Shown here one piece after another: positions 43,605 to 51,962 of a stretch of DNA of 64,000 bases (position 1 is its first letter; each line of letters opens with the position of its first letter). Below the pieces are notes generated by a model. The model worked only from the letters and a program-made list of their open reading frames with translations, made no database searches and was not told where the DNA came from. This DNA comes from JANMAT01 sp031359995. Its GTDB lineage: Bacteria > Actinomycetota > Acidimicrobiia > Acidimicrobiales > Ilumatobacteraceae. A program made the position numbers and the translations under genes. The stretch lies in assembly GCA_031359995.1 (NCBI GenBank), contig JANMAT010000108.1, positions 1-64,000 on the forward strand, read 5' to 3'.

Positions 43605-43767
43605 CCCCAACGGAACCCTCCACCCCCCGCCCCACGGCGGTCCGGCCCGCTGCAGGCCGTCGGTCGGGCCTGCTTCCGGACGCGACCTCTCCCACGGTGC
43701 CGACGGCGCCCGGCACCTGCCGGTGTCGCCGGCCTGGTCAGGAGCCTGCTCGGGGTCGCTCCGGTGG
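43605..43767. other. Gene-free stretch before the mraZ promoter
   Basis: The first 163 bases of the 320-base gap between the lipoate-ligase gene and mraZ are GC-rich with several short inverted repeats, none followed by a T tract. I see no further gene here. The remaining part is the operator array and promoter described separately. Confidence 0.5.
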
Positions 43768-43860
43768 TGGGGGTGGGGGGTGAGTGGGGGGCGATGGGGG
43801 AAAAGTGGGGGAAAGTGGTTGACATAGGGGGCATTGGGGGGGAGAGTGGGGCCACGTGGG
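43768..43860 (+). promoter_or_regulatory. MraZ operator array (phased TGGG repeats)
   Basis: TGGG begins at 43774, 43785, 43795, 43806, 43835, 43847 and 43857, with a degenerate TGGT at 43816 and an extra copy at 43768. Spacing is 10-12 bases throughout, one per helical turn; the gap at about 43825 is filled by TAGGGGG. MraZ of E. coli binds TGGGN direct repeats spaced at about 10 bases upstream of its own operon, so this is very probably the autoregulatory operator. Confidence 0.85.
43819..43847 (+). promoter_or_regulatory. Promoter of the mraZ (dcw) operon
   Basis: TTGACA at 43819-43824, spacer of 17 bases, GAGAGT at 43842-43847. It lies inside the TGGG array, so MraZ bound there would cover both elements. 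The predicted start leaves a leader of about 70 bases with GGAGG at 43916-43920. Confidence 0.65.
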
Positions 43861-43924
43861 GAATCGCGGGCGGCGCGGCACGGGATTCCTCGAAGGCAGG
43901 CAGGCCCATCCCGTTGGAGGCTCG

Positions 43925-44335
43925 GTGTTCACAGGCAGGCACGAGCGTCAGCTCGACCCCAAGGGTCGGCTGGCTCTGCCTGCTCCGTATCGCCCCCGCT
44001 TCGAACCGGCGTGCTTTCTCGCCTTCGGCAGTGACGGCTGCATCGAGGTCTGGACCAGGGAGCTGTTCGAAGAGACGGCGAAGGAGGCGACGGAGAAGAT
44101 GAAGCGCGGTGAGATCAGCCGAGAGGCCTGGCGGGCCACGGCCCACAACGCCCTCGAAGTCGCCATCGACGGCCAGGGCCGGGTGACCGTCGAGCGCGCC
44201 CTGCGCGACTACGCCGGTCTCGACCTCGAGACCAAGGTCGTCGTGGCCGGTTCCTACGACCGCGTCGAGATCTGGAACGCCACCGCGTACGACGCCATGA
44301 ACGCCCGTGGTACCGCCGAGCTCAAGGGGAGCTGA
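43925..44335 (+). CDS. mraZ: Transcriptional regulator MraZ
   Basis: 136 aa. Two AbrB-like half-domains, each with the DxxGR motif: LDPKGRLALPAPYR near 11-24 and IDGQGRVTVERALRDYAGL near 80-98. Binds TGGG repeats and controls the division/cell-wall operon. GTG 43925 has GGAGG four bases upstream; a GTG at 43856 is in frame but would start inside the operator array. Confidence 0.95.
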   Translation: MFTGRHERQLDPKGRLALPAPYRPRFEPACFLAFGSDGCIEVWTRELFEETAKEATEKMKRGEISREAWRATAHNALEVAIDGQGRVTVERALRDYAGLDLETKVVVAGSYDRVEIWNATAYDAMNARGTAELKGS

Positions 44336-44434
44336 CCGGGGCCCTACGCCTCCGTCGCCCCCGCACCGCAGCACCGATCGCCACCCGACCACCGAAGAGG
44401 AAGGAGCACCGAGGACGACCCGAACGAACCCCAC

Positions 44435-44561
44435 GATGAGCTCCGCTCATCCGCAGTCCCCCGGACGGCAAGATGGACAGCCCCATACTCCGCCCGCTTC
44501 CGTCTCGTCAGTCGGGGAGACATCCCGGCGACACCTGGCGTCCGGGGGACTGCTGATGAGC
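44435..44561 (+). promoter_or_regulatory. Structured leader before rsmH, probable mraW RNA motif
   Basis: 44445-44466 and 44540-44561 pair over 22 positions with one mismatch (core GCAGTCCCCCGGAC with GTCCGGGGGACTGC), enclosing 73 bases; a second small hairpin ATGAG...CTCAT begins at 44435. A conserved structured RNA called the mraW motif is known upstream of mraW (rsmH) in actinobacteria, and this sits exactly there, between mraZ and rsmH. I matched position and the presence of a long stem, not the full consensus. Confidence 0.65.
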
Positions 44562-44599
44562 GAGGCCATCGCTTCGGCGTACCGCACACGGAGCCGGCG

Positions 44600-45535
44600 A
44601 TGACCTCGCCGTTCCTCCACCTCCCCGTCATGGTCGAACTGATCGTCGAGATCTTCCGGCCGGTCCCTGCGGGCATGGTGGTCGACTGCACCGTGGGCGG
44701 AGGCGGTCACGCAGGAGCGCTGCTCGAAGCCCGGCCCGATCTCCGGTTGCTGGGACTCGATCGCGATCCGGATGCACTGGCCGCGGCCGCCATCACGCTC
44801 GCCCCCTACGGCGACCGTGTGACGCTCCGCCGAGCCCGGTTCGACGCCCTCGCCACCGTCATGACCGATCTGCAGATCCCCGAGGTGTCCGGCGTCCTGT
44901 TCGACCTGGGCGTGTCCTCGCCCCAGCTCGATCGCGCCGAGCGCGGCTTCTCCTACCGCAACGACGGTCCGCTCGACATGCGGATGGATCCCGACGACAC
45001 CTGGTCGGCCGCCGACGTGGTGAACGGCTACACCGAGGGTGAGCTCGTGCGGGTCCTGCATGAGCACGGCGACGAGCGCTTCGCCCCCCGCATCGCCCGG
45101 GCCATCATCGCCGCTCGCCCCATCGAGTCGACGCTCGACCTCGCCGCCATCGTGCGCGACGCCATCCCGGCACCGGCCCGCCGCCGTGGCGGCCACCCCG
45201 CCAAGCGCACGTTCCAGGCCATCCGCATCGAGGTGAACCGCGAGCTGGCCATCCTGGCCGAGTCGATCGACACCGCCATCAACGCCACCGCCGTCGGGGG
45301 TCGCATCGCCGTCATGGCGTACCACTCGGGCGAGGACCGCATCGTGAAGGACCGACTGCGGGCCGCCGCCACCGGTGGCTGCACGTGCCCGCCCGGCCTG
45401 CCCTGCGTGTGCGATGCCGTCCGCACCGTCCGCCTCCTCAAGGCGGGTGCGTGGCAGGCGAGTGCCACCGAGACCGAGCAGAACTCCCGGGCCGAATCGG
45501 TCAGGGTTCGTGCCGCCGAGAAGCTGACGGCCTGA
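44600..45535 (+). CDS. rsmH: 16S rRNA (cytosine(1402)-N(4))-methyltransferase
   Basis: Methylates C1402 of 16S rRNA with S-adenosylmethionine. 311 aa. SAM loop VVDCTVGGGGHAGALLEA, GVLFDLGVSSPQLDRAERGFSY as fragment family signature, LDMRMDP, HPAKRTFQAIRIEVNREL and AYHSGEDRIVK. ATG 44600 starts 38 bases after the leader stem. Confidence 0.96.
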   Translation: MTSPFLHLPVMVELIVEIFRPVPAGMVVDCTVGGGGHAGALLEARPDLRLLGLDRDPDALAAAAITLAPYGDRVTLRRARFDALATVMTDLQIPEVSGVLFDLGVSSPQLDRAERGFSYRNDGPLDMRMDPDDTWSAADVVNGYTEGELVRVLHEHGDERFAPRIARAIIAARPIESTLDLAAIVRDAIPAPARRRGGHPAKRTFQAIRIEVNRELAILAESIDTAINATAVGGRIAVMAYHSGEDRIVKDRLRAAATGGCTCPPGLPCVCDAVRTVRLLKAGAWQASATETEQNSRAESVRVRAAEKLTA

Positions 45536-45541
45536 TCCAGC

Positions 45542-46135
45542 ATGGCCGCTCCCGCCCGTCGTCTCGAGCCGGTCCGCCGGCCGGCCCACCCCGGCATCCG
45601 GGTGTCGCCGGCGCGCACGCGACCGGCCGGAGGGGGCGCCGCCGCGGCGACCGCCGCGGCCCGTGCCGGGGGCCAGCCCGCCCGCACGGTCAAGGCGGCG
45701 CCGCCCCGCCCGCAGCTGCGGGTCGTGCCGCCGCGGGTGCGTCGGCGCCGGGCGGGGGCCATCGCGGTCGTGGTGTGCGCAGTCACGTTCCTCGTGATGC
45801 TCGGGCTCACGGTGTTCCAGGCCCGCATCGCCGCCGACCAGATGCGCATCGAGCAGGTCGACCGCCAGATCCGTGACGCCAAGGCCGACTACACGCGCCT
45901 GCGCCTCATGGTGGCCGAGGCCCAGACGCCGGTGGCCGCGGCCGAGCGGGCCAGGGCGAACGGGCTCATCCCACCACCCAAGGGCATCGAGGCCTACGTG
46001 ACGCCGTCGATCGAGCAGGTCATCGCCGTCGCCCGTTCGGGCGCGGCATCCGAACCGGGCGCCACCGTCGAGATCGCGGCAGCGGCCGCGCCGCTCGACG
46101 GCACGACTGCCACCAGCCAGGGGAACGCGCCGTGA
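45542..46135 (+). CDS. FtsL-like division protein
   Basis: 197 aa. A long basic, Ala/Pro-rich cytoplasmic N-terminus (1-68), one membrane helix at about 70-92 (GAIAVVVCAVTFLVMLGLTV), then a coiled coil (IAADQMRIEQVDRQIRDAKAD) and a GLIPPPKGIEAYV segment as in FtsL/septum initiators. Position between rsmH and ftsI is that of ftsL. Sequence is too diverged for a firm name. Overlaps ftsI by four bases. Confidence 0.78.
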   Translation: MAAPARRLEPVRRPAHPGIRVSPARTRPAGGGAAAATAAARAGGQPARTVKAAPPRPQLRVVPPRVRRRRAGAIAVVVCAVTFLVMLGLTVFQARIAADQMRIEQVDRQIRDAKADYTRLRLMVAEAQTPVAAAERARANGLIPPPKGIEAYVTPSIEQVIAVARSGAASEPGATVEIAAAAAPLDGTTATSQGNAP

Positions 46136-48102
46136 GCACCGTCATCGAGCGTCCGTCGCGCGGGCCCCGACCGACCGGCACGCGGGGCGCCCCGGCGCGC
46201 CCGGCCGCACGTCGCGCCGGTCCCGCGGGACCCACCCGCATCGACCGGCCCCGTCCGCCGGCGCGCCGGCGGGCCTCCCGCCGCCCGAACCCGTCGCTGT
46301 GGCGCGCCGGTCGGCCCAAGGTGCGCGTCATGGTGCTGTTCGGCGTGTGCACCACGATGCTGCTCATCACGGTCGGCCGCGTGGCCATGCTGCAGACCGT
46401 CGACCGCGAAACGTACGCCGGCTTCGGCCAGCAGCAGCGCCTCGACCGTCTGGTGCTCACCGCCGAGCGCGGCACCATCCTCGATCGCAACCTGCAGGAG
46501 CTGGCCATCTCGGTGCCCCAGACCACCATCTGGGCCGATCCCCGCCTCGTGAGCGATCCGGCCGGTACCGCGAACGCGCTCGGCCAGACGCTCGGCTACA
46601 ACGCCACCGAGATCGAGCGCCTGCGCGCCGCGCTCTCGGTCGACAAGAGCCAGTTCACCTACGTGAAGCGCCAGGTCGACGACGCCACCGCGGCGGGCGT
46701 GAAGGACCTGAAGCTCGACGGCGTCTTCCTGCAGGTGGAGCCGAAGCGGTTCACGCCCTCGGGCGAGGTGGCCCGCAGCATCGTCGGTGCCACCGACCCC
46801 GACGGCAGGGGGACGGCCGGCCTCGAGCTCGAGTTCGATCAGCAGCTCACCGGCACGCCGGGTGAGCTGGTGCGCGAGCGCGATCGCGACGGTCGCACCA
46901 TCCCGCAGGGCCATCACGAGGTGGTGGCGGCCAAGCCGGGCACGGGCATCGTGACCACCATCGACCAGACGCTGCAGTACCGGGTGGAGCAGCTGCTGCT
47001 CAACCACGCCAAGGCGGTGGGCGCCACGGGTGGCGGCATGGTGACGGTCATGGATTCCAAGACCGGTGACCTGCTGGCCCTGGCCAGCGTCGAGCTCGAC
47101 AAGGACACGGGCGAGCTCGTCGTCACGTCGAAGAACCGGCCGTTGCTCGACACGTTCGAGGCCGGCTCGGTCATGAAGATCGTGCCGGCGTCGGCCGCGC
47201 TCGACACCGGCGCCTCCGAGCTGTCGACCGTGTGGGAGCTGCCCGCCTCCATCGCGTCGGCCGACGACGAGATCCACAACGCCGAGGCCCACATGGGCGG
47301 GCAGACGCTCACGTTCGAGCAGATCATCGCCCAGTCGTCGAACATCGGCACGGTGAAGCTGGCCCAGGCGGTCGGCATGAGCGAGTTCGAGAAGTACCTG
47401 CACGCCTTCGGCTTCGGTCAGAAGAGCGCGGTCGACTTCCCCAACGAGTCGTCGGGCATGCTGCCCCCGTCGGCGAAGTGGTACGGCTCGCAGCGCGACA
47501 CCATCGCCTACGGCCAGGGCGTCGGCGTCACCCAGGTGCAGATGACCGCCGCGATGAACACGATCGCCCAGAAGGGCACCTACGTGGCGCCCCGTCTCGT
47601 GTCGGCCACGGTGGCGCCGGACGGCACCACCACGCCGGTGGGCGCGTCGGGCACGCGCCAGGTGCTGCAGCCGGCGTCGGCCGCGGGCATGACCCAGGTG
47701 CTCGAGGCGGTGGTGTGCTCCAGGGAAGGCACGGTCGGGTCGCATCGCGAGAAGTACCTGAACCTGCCCGGCTACCGCGTGGCCGGCAAGACGGGCACCG
47801 GCTACAAGGCGCAGAACAAGGGCTATCTGATCGGCTACGACAAGAAGACCGGCAAGAAGAAGATCGACAACTACAAGGACGCGCGCGGCGAGTACCACTA
47901 CATCGCCTCGTTCGCCGGGTTCGTACCGGCCGAGAACCCCGAGCTGACCATCTCGGTCACCATCGACGAACCTCCGTTCGGCCCGAACCGCTTCGGTGCG
48001 TCGGCCGCCGCGCCGCTGTTCGCCCAGGTGGCGGGGGAGGCGCTGCGCATGCTGGCGGTGCCCCCGTCGGCCGGTGGCGAGTGCCCGAGTGCCGCGCCGT
48101 GA
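46132..48102 (+). CDS. ftsI: Peptidoglycan D,D-transpeptidase (PBP3, FtsI)
   Basis: Septal crosslinking enzyme, 656 aa. Arg/Pro-rich cytoplasmic start, one membrane helix near 66-84, a pedestal domain, then the transpeptidase domain: SxxK with Ser346 and Lys349 (AGSVMKIVP), SxN at Ser402-Asn404 (QSSNIG) and KTG at 553-555 (AGKTGTGYK). No PASTA repeats at the end. Near its end FVPAENPELTISVTIDEP is typical of FtsI. Confidence 0.95.
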   Translation: MSTVIERPSRGPRPTGTRGAPARPAARRAGPAGPTRIDRPRPPARRRASRRPNPSLWRAGRPKVRVMVLFGVCTTMLLITVGRVAMLQTVDRETYAGFGQQQRLDRLVLTAERGTILDRNLQELAISVPQTTIWADPRLVSDPAGTANALGQTLGYNATEIERLRAALSVDKSQFTYVKRQVDDATAAGVKDLKLDGVFLQVEPKRFTPSGEVARSIVGATDPDGRGTAGLELEFDQQLTGTPGELVRERDRDGRTIPQGHHEVVAAKPGTGIVTTIDQTLQYRVEQLLLNHAKAVGATGGGMVTVMDSKTGDLLALASVELDKDTGELVVTSKNRPLLDTFEAGSVMKIVPASAALDTGASELSTVWELPASIASADDEIHNAEAHMGGQTLTFEQIIAQSSNIGTVKLAQAVGMSEFEKYLHAFGFGQKSAVDFPNESSGMLPPSAKWYGSQRDTIAYGQGVGVTQVQMTAAMNTIAQKGTYVAPRLVSATVAPDGTTTPVGASGTRQVLQPASAAGMTQVLEAVVCSREGTVGSHREKYLNLPGYRVAGKTGTGYKAQNKGYLIGYDKKTGKKKIDNYKDARGEYHYIASFAGFVPAENPELTISVTIDEPPFGPNRFGASAAAPLFAQVAGEALRMLAVPPSAGGECPSAAP

Positions 48103-48111
48103 GGTGCTGAG

Positions 48112-49527
48112 GTGAACCGCACCCTCGACGAGTTGTGCCACGACGCACCCGGGCTCCGGGTGCGTCGCCGCGTCGGCGCGGGCAACCCCGTGGTCACCGC
48201 CATCACCCACGACTCTCGCCGCGTGGCCGCCGGCACGCTGTTCTGCTGCGTGCCCGGCGAGCACGTCGACGGTCACTCGTTCGCCGACCGGGCCGTGTCG
48301 GCCGGCGCGGTGGCGTTGATGGTCGATCACGAGCTGCCGCTCCCGGTCGACCAGGTCGTCGTCGACGACGTGCGCGCCGCCATGGGGCCGATGGCCTCGG
48401 CCGTGCACGGCCATCCCTCGCACCAGCTCGTCGTGGTGGGCGTGACGGGCACGAACGGCAAGACCACGACCACCAACCTGATCGCGACGATCCTCGAGCA
48501 CCATGGCTGGCCGTGCGGGCGCATCGGCACCCTCACCGGTGCGCGCACCACGCCCGAGGCACCCGAGCTGCAGGCCCGCCTGGCCGGCTTCGTCGCCGCC
48601 GGCGACCGGGCCGTGGCCATGGAGGTCTCCTCGCATGCGCTGGCCCTGCACCGGGTCGACGGCACCCGCGTGCGCGTCGCGGTGTTCACCAACCTCACGC
48701 AGGACCACCTCGACCTGCACGGCACCATGGAGCGGTACTTCGCGGCCAAGGCGCGCCTGTTCGAGCCGTCGCTCAGCGACGAGGGCGTCGTGTGCGTGGA
48801 CGACACGTACGGCGAACTGCTGGCCGACGGGGCGTCGGTGCCGATCACGCGGTTCTCGGTGGCCGACGCCGGTGACGTGGTGCTGTCGGCCACCCAGGTC
48901 GAGTTCGACTGGCGCGGCCGGCGCGTGCACCTGCCCATGGGCGGGCGCTTCAACGTGGCCAACGCCCTCGCCGCCGCCACCGTCGCCGAGCGCCTCGGCG
49001 TCCCAGTGGACGCGATCGTGGGCGCCCTCGCCACGGTGGCGCCGGTACCGGGCCGGTTCGAGCCGGTCGACGCCGGTCAGGACTTCGCGGTGGTCGTCGA
49101 CTACGCCCACACGCCCGACGGGCTCGCCCAGGTGCTGGCCGCGGCGCGTGAAGGTGCCGGCGCCGGCCGGGTGCTCGTGGTGTTCGGGTGCGGCGGCGAC
49201 CGTGACGCGGCCAAGCGCCCCGAGATGGGCCGCATCGCCGCCGAGCAGGCCGATGTGGTGGTCGTCACCTCGGATAACCCTCGGCACGAGGATCCGGCTG
49301 CCATCATCTCCGCTGTGCTCTCTGGAATCCCCGCCGGGCCGCGCGCCCGGGTGACCTCGGACCCCGACCGTCGCGCCGCCATCGCCCTCGCCCTGGCCGA
49401 CTCGCGACCCGGCGATGTCGTCGTCATCGCCGGCAAGGGCCACGAGCCCTACCAGGAGATCGGCGACGTGCAGCTGCCCTTCGACGATCGCGCCGTCGTG
49501 CGCGAGCTGCTGGGCGGGCAACCGTGA
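48112..49527 (+). CDS. murE: UDP-N-acetylmuramoyl-tripeptide synthetase (meso-DAP adding)
   Basis: 471 aa Mur ligase. ATP loop GVTGTNGKTTTTNLIATI, carbamylated-lysine region, DYAHTPDGLAQVL and the specificity motif SDNPRHEDP, whose DNPR marks meso-diaminopimelate. GTG 48112 is 9 bases after ftsI. Its stop overlaps the start of mraY, with no murF between, unlike the usual order. Confidence 0.95.
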   Translation: MNRTLDELCHDAPGLRVRRRVGAGNPVVTAITHDSRRVAAGTLFCCVPGEHVDGHSFADRAVSAGAVALMVDHELPLPVDQVVVDDVRAAMGPMASAVHGHPSHQLVVVGVTGTNGKTTTTNLIATILEHHGWPCGRIGTLTGARTTPEAPELQARLAGFVAAGDRAVAMEVSSHALALHRVDGTRVRVAVFTNLTQDHLDLHGTMERYFAAKARLFEPSLSDEGVVCVDDTYGELLADGASVPITRFSVADAGDVVLSATQVEFDWRGRRVHLPMGGRFNVANALAAATVAERLGVPVDAIVGALATVAPVPGRFEPVDAGQDFAVVVDYAHTPDGLAQVLAAAREGAGAGRVLVVFGCGGDRDAAKRPEMGRIAAEQADVVVVTSDNPRHEDPAAIISAVLSGIPAGPRARVTSDPDRRAAIALALADSRPGDVVVIAGKGHEPYQEIGDVQLPFDDRAVVRELLGGQP

Positions 49528-50579
49528 AGGCCCTGCTGATGGCGGCCGCCGTCGCCATGGTGCTGTCGTTGTTCGGCACGCGCTACCTGGTGCGCTACTT
49601 CACCGGGTTGGGCAAGGGTCAGCCGATCCTCGGCCCCGAGGACCGCGGCCCCGCCCACCAGCACAAGGCGGGCACGCCCACCATGGGCGGCATCGCCATC
49701 CTGGGCGCGGCGTTCATCGGCTACCTGTTCCCGCACATGTTGCCGCGCGTCACGTTCTCGAACCAGGCTCTGGTGCTCTGGGGCGGCATCGGCGTGCTCG
49801 CCGGTCTCGGCTTCCTCGACGACTTCATCAAGGTGCGTCGCGGCCGCAACCGCGGGGTGTTCTGGAAGTCGAAGGGCTACATCAGCTTCGGCATCGCGCT
49901 GGCGATCTCGACGCTGCTGGTCCTGGTCACCAACGTGTCGACGACGCTGTCGTTCACCCGCCACGACCTGCCCGGCTGGCAGCTCGGCCGGCCCGGGGCC
50001 ATCCTGCTCGGCGCCCTCATCATCTTCTCCACCACCAACGCGGTGAACGTGACCGACGGCCTCGACGGGTTGGCGGCCGGCTCGGCGCTGTTCGGCTTCT
50101 TCGCCTTCACGATCATCGCGTTCTGGGCGTTCCGCAACCCGGGCATCTACGTCGACAACGGCGGCATCGTGAACCCGCTCGATCTCGCCATCATCTCCAT
50201 CGCGTTCGCGGGGGCGACGGTGGGCTTCCTGTGGTGGAACGCGGCACCGGCGCGCATCTTCATGGGCGACGTGGGCGCCTTCGCCCTCGGCTCGGCCCTC
50301 GCCCTGCTGGCCATCACCACCAATGCCGAACTGCTGCTGCCCGTCATCTGCGGCCTCAACGTGATGGAGATCGGCTCGGTGGCGCTGCAGATGGCCGTGT
50401 TCAGGGCGTCGGGTCGCAAGCGACGCGTCTTCCGCAACTCGCCGGTGCACCACCACTTCGAGATGGTCGGCTGGCCGGAGACCACCGTGATCATCCGGTT
50501 CTGGATCATCTCGGGCATGTGCGTGGCCGCCGCTCTCGGCATCTACTACGCCGACTTCGCCCACCGGGCGGGTGTCTGA
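49524..50579 (+). CDS. mraY: Phospho-N-acetylmuramoyl-pentapeptide transferase
   Basis: Makes lipid I at the inner membrane. 351 aa, about ten membrane helices. Signature HKAGTPTMGGIAIL, GFLDDFIKVRRGRNRG (catalytic Asp pair), NAVNVTDGLDGLAAGS and FMGDVGAFALGSAL, then HHHFEMVGW near the end. GTG start in a four-base overlap with murE. Confidence 0.96.
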   Translation: MKALLMAAAVAMVLSLFGTRYLVRYFTGLGKGQPILGPEDRGPAHQHKAGTPTMGGIAILGAAFIGYLFPHMLPRVTFSNQALVLWGGIGVLAGLGFLDDFIKVRRGRNRGVFWKSKGYISFGIALAISTLLVLVTNVSTTLSFTRHDLPGWQLGRPGAILLGALIIFSTTNAVNVTDGLDGLAAGSALFGFFAFTIIAFWAFRNPGIYVDNGGIVNPLDLAIISIAFAGATVGFLWWNAAPARIFMGDVGAFALGSALALLAITTNAELLLPVICGLNVMEIGSVALQMAVFRASGRKRRVFRNSPVHHHFEMVGWPETTVIIRFWIISGMCVAAALGIYYADFAHRAGV

Positions 50580-51925
50580 TGGCGCCGCGAGCCCTCGTCT
50601 ACGGGTTCGCCATCGCCGGCGAGGCCACCGCCCGCGCCCTGCTGAAGCGGGGCTACAAGGTCGTCGCCGCCGACGACCGACCCACCGAAGCGGCGCTGGC
50701 CGCGGCCCGCGAGCTCGGCATCGACTTCCACGAGAGCCCGCCCGAGAGCCGCATCATGCGCCTGGTGGAGCGGGCCGACCTCGTGGTGCCCGCCCCGGGC
50801 ATCCCCGAGCATCACCCCCTGATGGAGGCCTGTGCCCGCGCGGCCGTGCCCGTGCGCACCGAGATCGACCTGGCCTACGAGTGGGAGCAGGCCCGTGCCG
50901 GCGGGCCGCGGCCGATGCTGGCCATCACCGGCACCGATGGCAAGACCACCACCACGCTCATGGCCGCGGCCATGATCGAGGCGTCGGGGCAGAAAGCGGT
51001 GGCGGCCGGGAACACCGAGCTGCCGCTGGTCGCCGCGCTCGACCGCGACGCCGACGTGTTCGTGGTCGAGTGCACCAGCTTCCGTCTCGCCTACGTCAGC
51101 GCCTTCGCGCCGAGGGCGGCCACGTGGTTGAACCTGGCACCCGACCACCTCGACTGGCACCGCTCGCTCGACAGCTACATCGCGGCCAAGGCCCGCATCT
51201 TCGAGCACCAGACCGAGCGTGACGTGGCCATCGGGTTCGCCGACGACCCGGTCGTGATGGCCCGGCTGGCCCAGGCGCCCGCCCGGCACGTGACCTTCGC
51301 CGCGGCCAACGCCACGTACCACCGCGATGGCGACGAGCTGGTGGGCCCGCGCGGCACGTTCGCCACCGTGTCGTCCATGGCCCGTTCGCTGCCCCACGAC
51401 ATCACCAACGCGCTGGCCGCGGCGGCCACCGTGCTCGAAACGGGCTGTGCCACCGTGGCCGGCGTGGCCAGGGCACTGACCACGTTCCAGGGCGTGGCCC
51501 ACCGCATCGCCTACGTCGGTGAGGCCGGCGGCGTGCGCTACTACGACGACTCCAAGGCCACCACGCCCCACGCCGCCGTCACCGCCATGCGCGCCTTCGA
51601 CCGCGTCGTCCTGCTCGCCGGTGGTCGCAACAAGGGCCTCGACCTGGCGGCCATGGCCGAGGCCCACGACCACGTGCGAGCCGTGGTCGGCATCGGTGAA
51701 GCCGGCCCGCTGATGGCCGAGGTGTTCTCGCCCCACTGTCCCGTGGAGCTGGCGCCCGACTCGATGGAGGACGCCGTCGCCATCGCCCGTCGCCTGGCCC
51801 AGCCTGGCGATGTCGTCCTGCTCTCGCCCGGCTGCGCCAGCTTCGACTGGTACACGGGCTACGGCGCGCGCGGCGACGACTTCGCCCGCATCGTGCGCCA
51901 CCAGATCGGTGCGGGCGCCCCGTGA
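50579..51925 (+). CDS. murD: UDP-N-acetylmuramoyl-L-alanine--D-glutamate ligase
   Basis: 448 aa. ATP loop AITGTDGKTTTTLMAA, substrate-binding NLAPDHLDWHRS and YYDDSKATTPHA, and C-terminal LLAGGRNKGLDL and LLSPGCASFDWY, all typical. Asp replaces the more common Asn in GTNGKT. ATG 50579 shares a base with the mraY stop. Confidence 0.95.
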   Translation: MAPRALVYGFAIAGEATARALLKRGYKVVAADDRPTEAALAAARELGIDFHESPPESRIMRLVERADLVVPAPGIPEHHPLMEACARAAVPVRTEIDLAYEWEQARAGGPRPMLAITGTDGKTTTTLMAAAMIEASGQKAVAAGNTELPLVAALDRDADVFVVECTSFRLAYVSAFAPRAATWLNLAPDHLDWHRSLDSYIAAKARIFEHQTERDVAIGFADDPVVMARLAQAPARHVTFAAANATYHRDGDELVGPRGTFATVSSMARSLPHDITNALAAAATVLETGCATVAGVARALTTFQGVAHRIAYVGEAGGVRYYDDSKATTPHAAVTAMRAFDRVVLLAGGRNKGLDLAAMAEAHDHVRAVVGIGEAGPLMAEVFSPHCPVELAPDSMEDAVAIARRLAQPGDVVLLSPGCASFDWYTGYGARGDDFARIVRHQIGAGAP

Positions 51926-51962
51926 CCGACCGATGTTTCCCCCGAACGGCCATGGAGGACCG

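Noticed and set aside
44435..44603. 55-codon frame ending in an ATGA overlap with rsmH
   Set aside because: Codon choice is unlike the neighbours (many A- or T-ending codons), there is no close ribosome binding site, and the bases are better explained by the long RNA stem. Kept only as a weak leader-peptide possibility.
45994..49521. 1175-codon minus-strand open frame
   Set aside because: Antisense to ftsI and murE, which have complete catalytic motifs on the plus strand.
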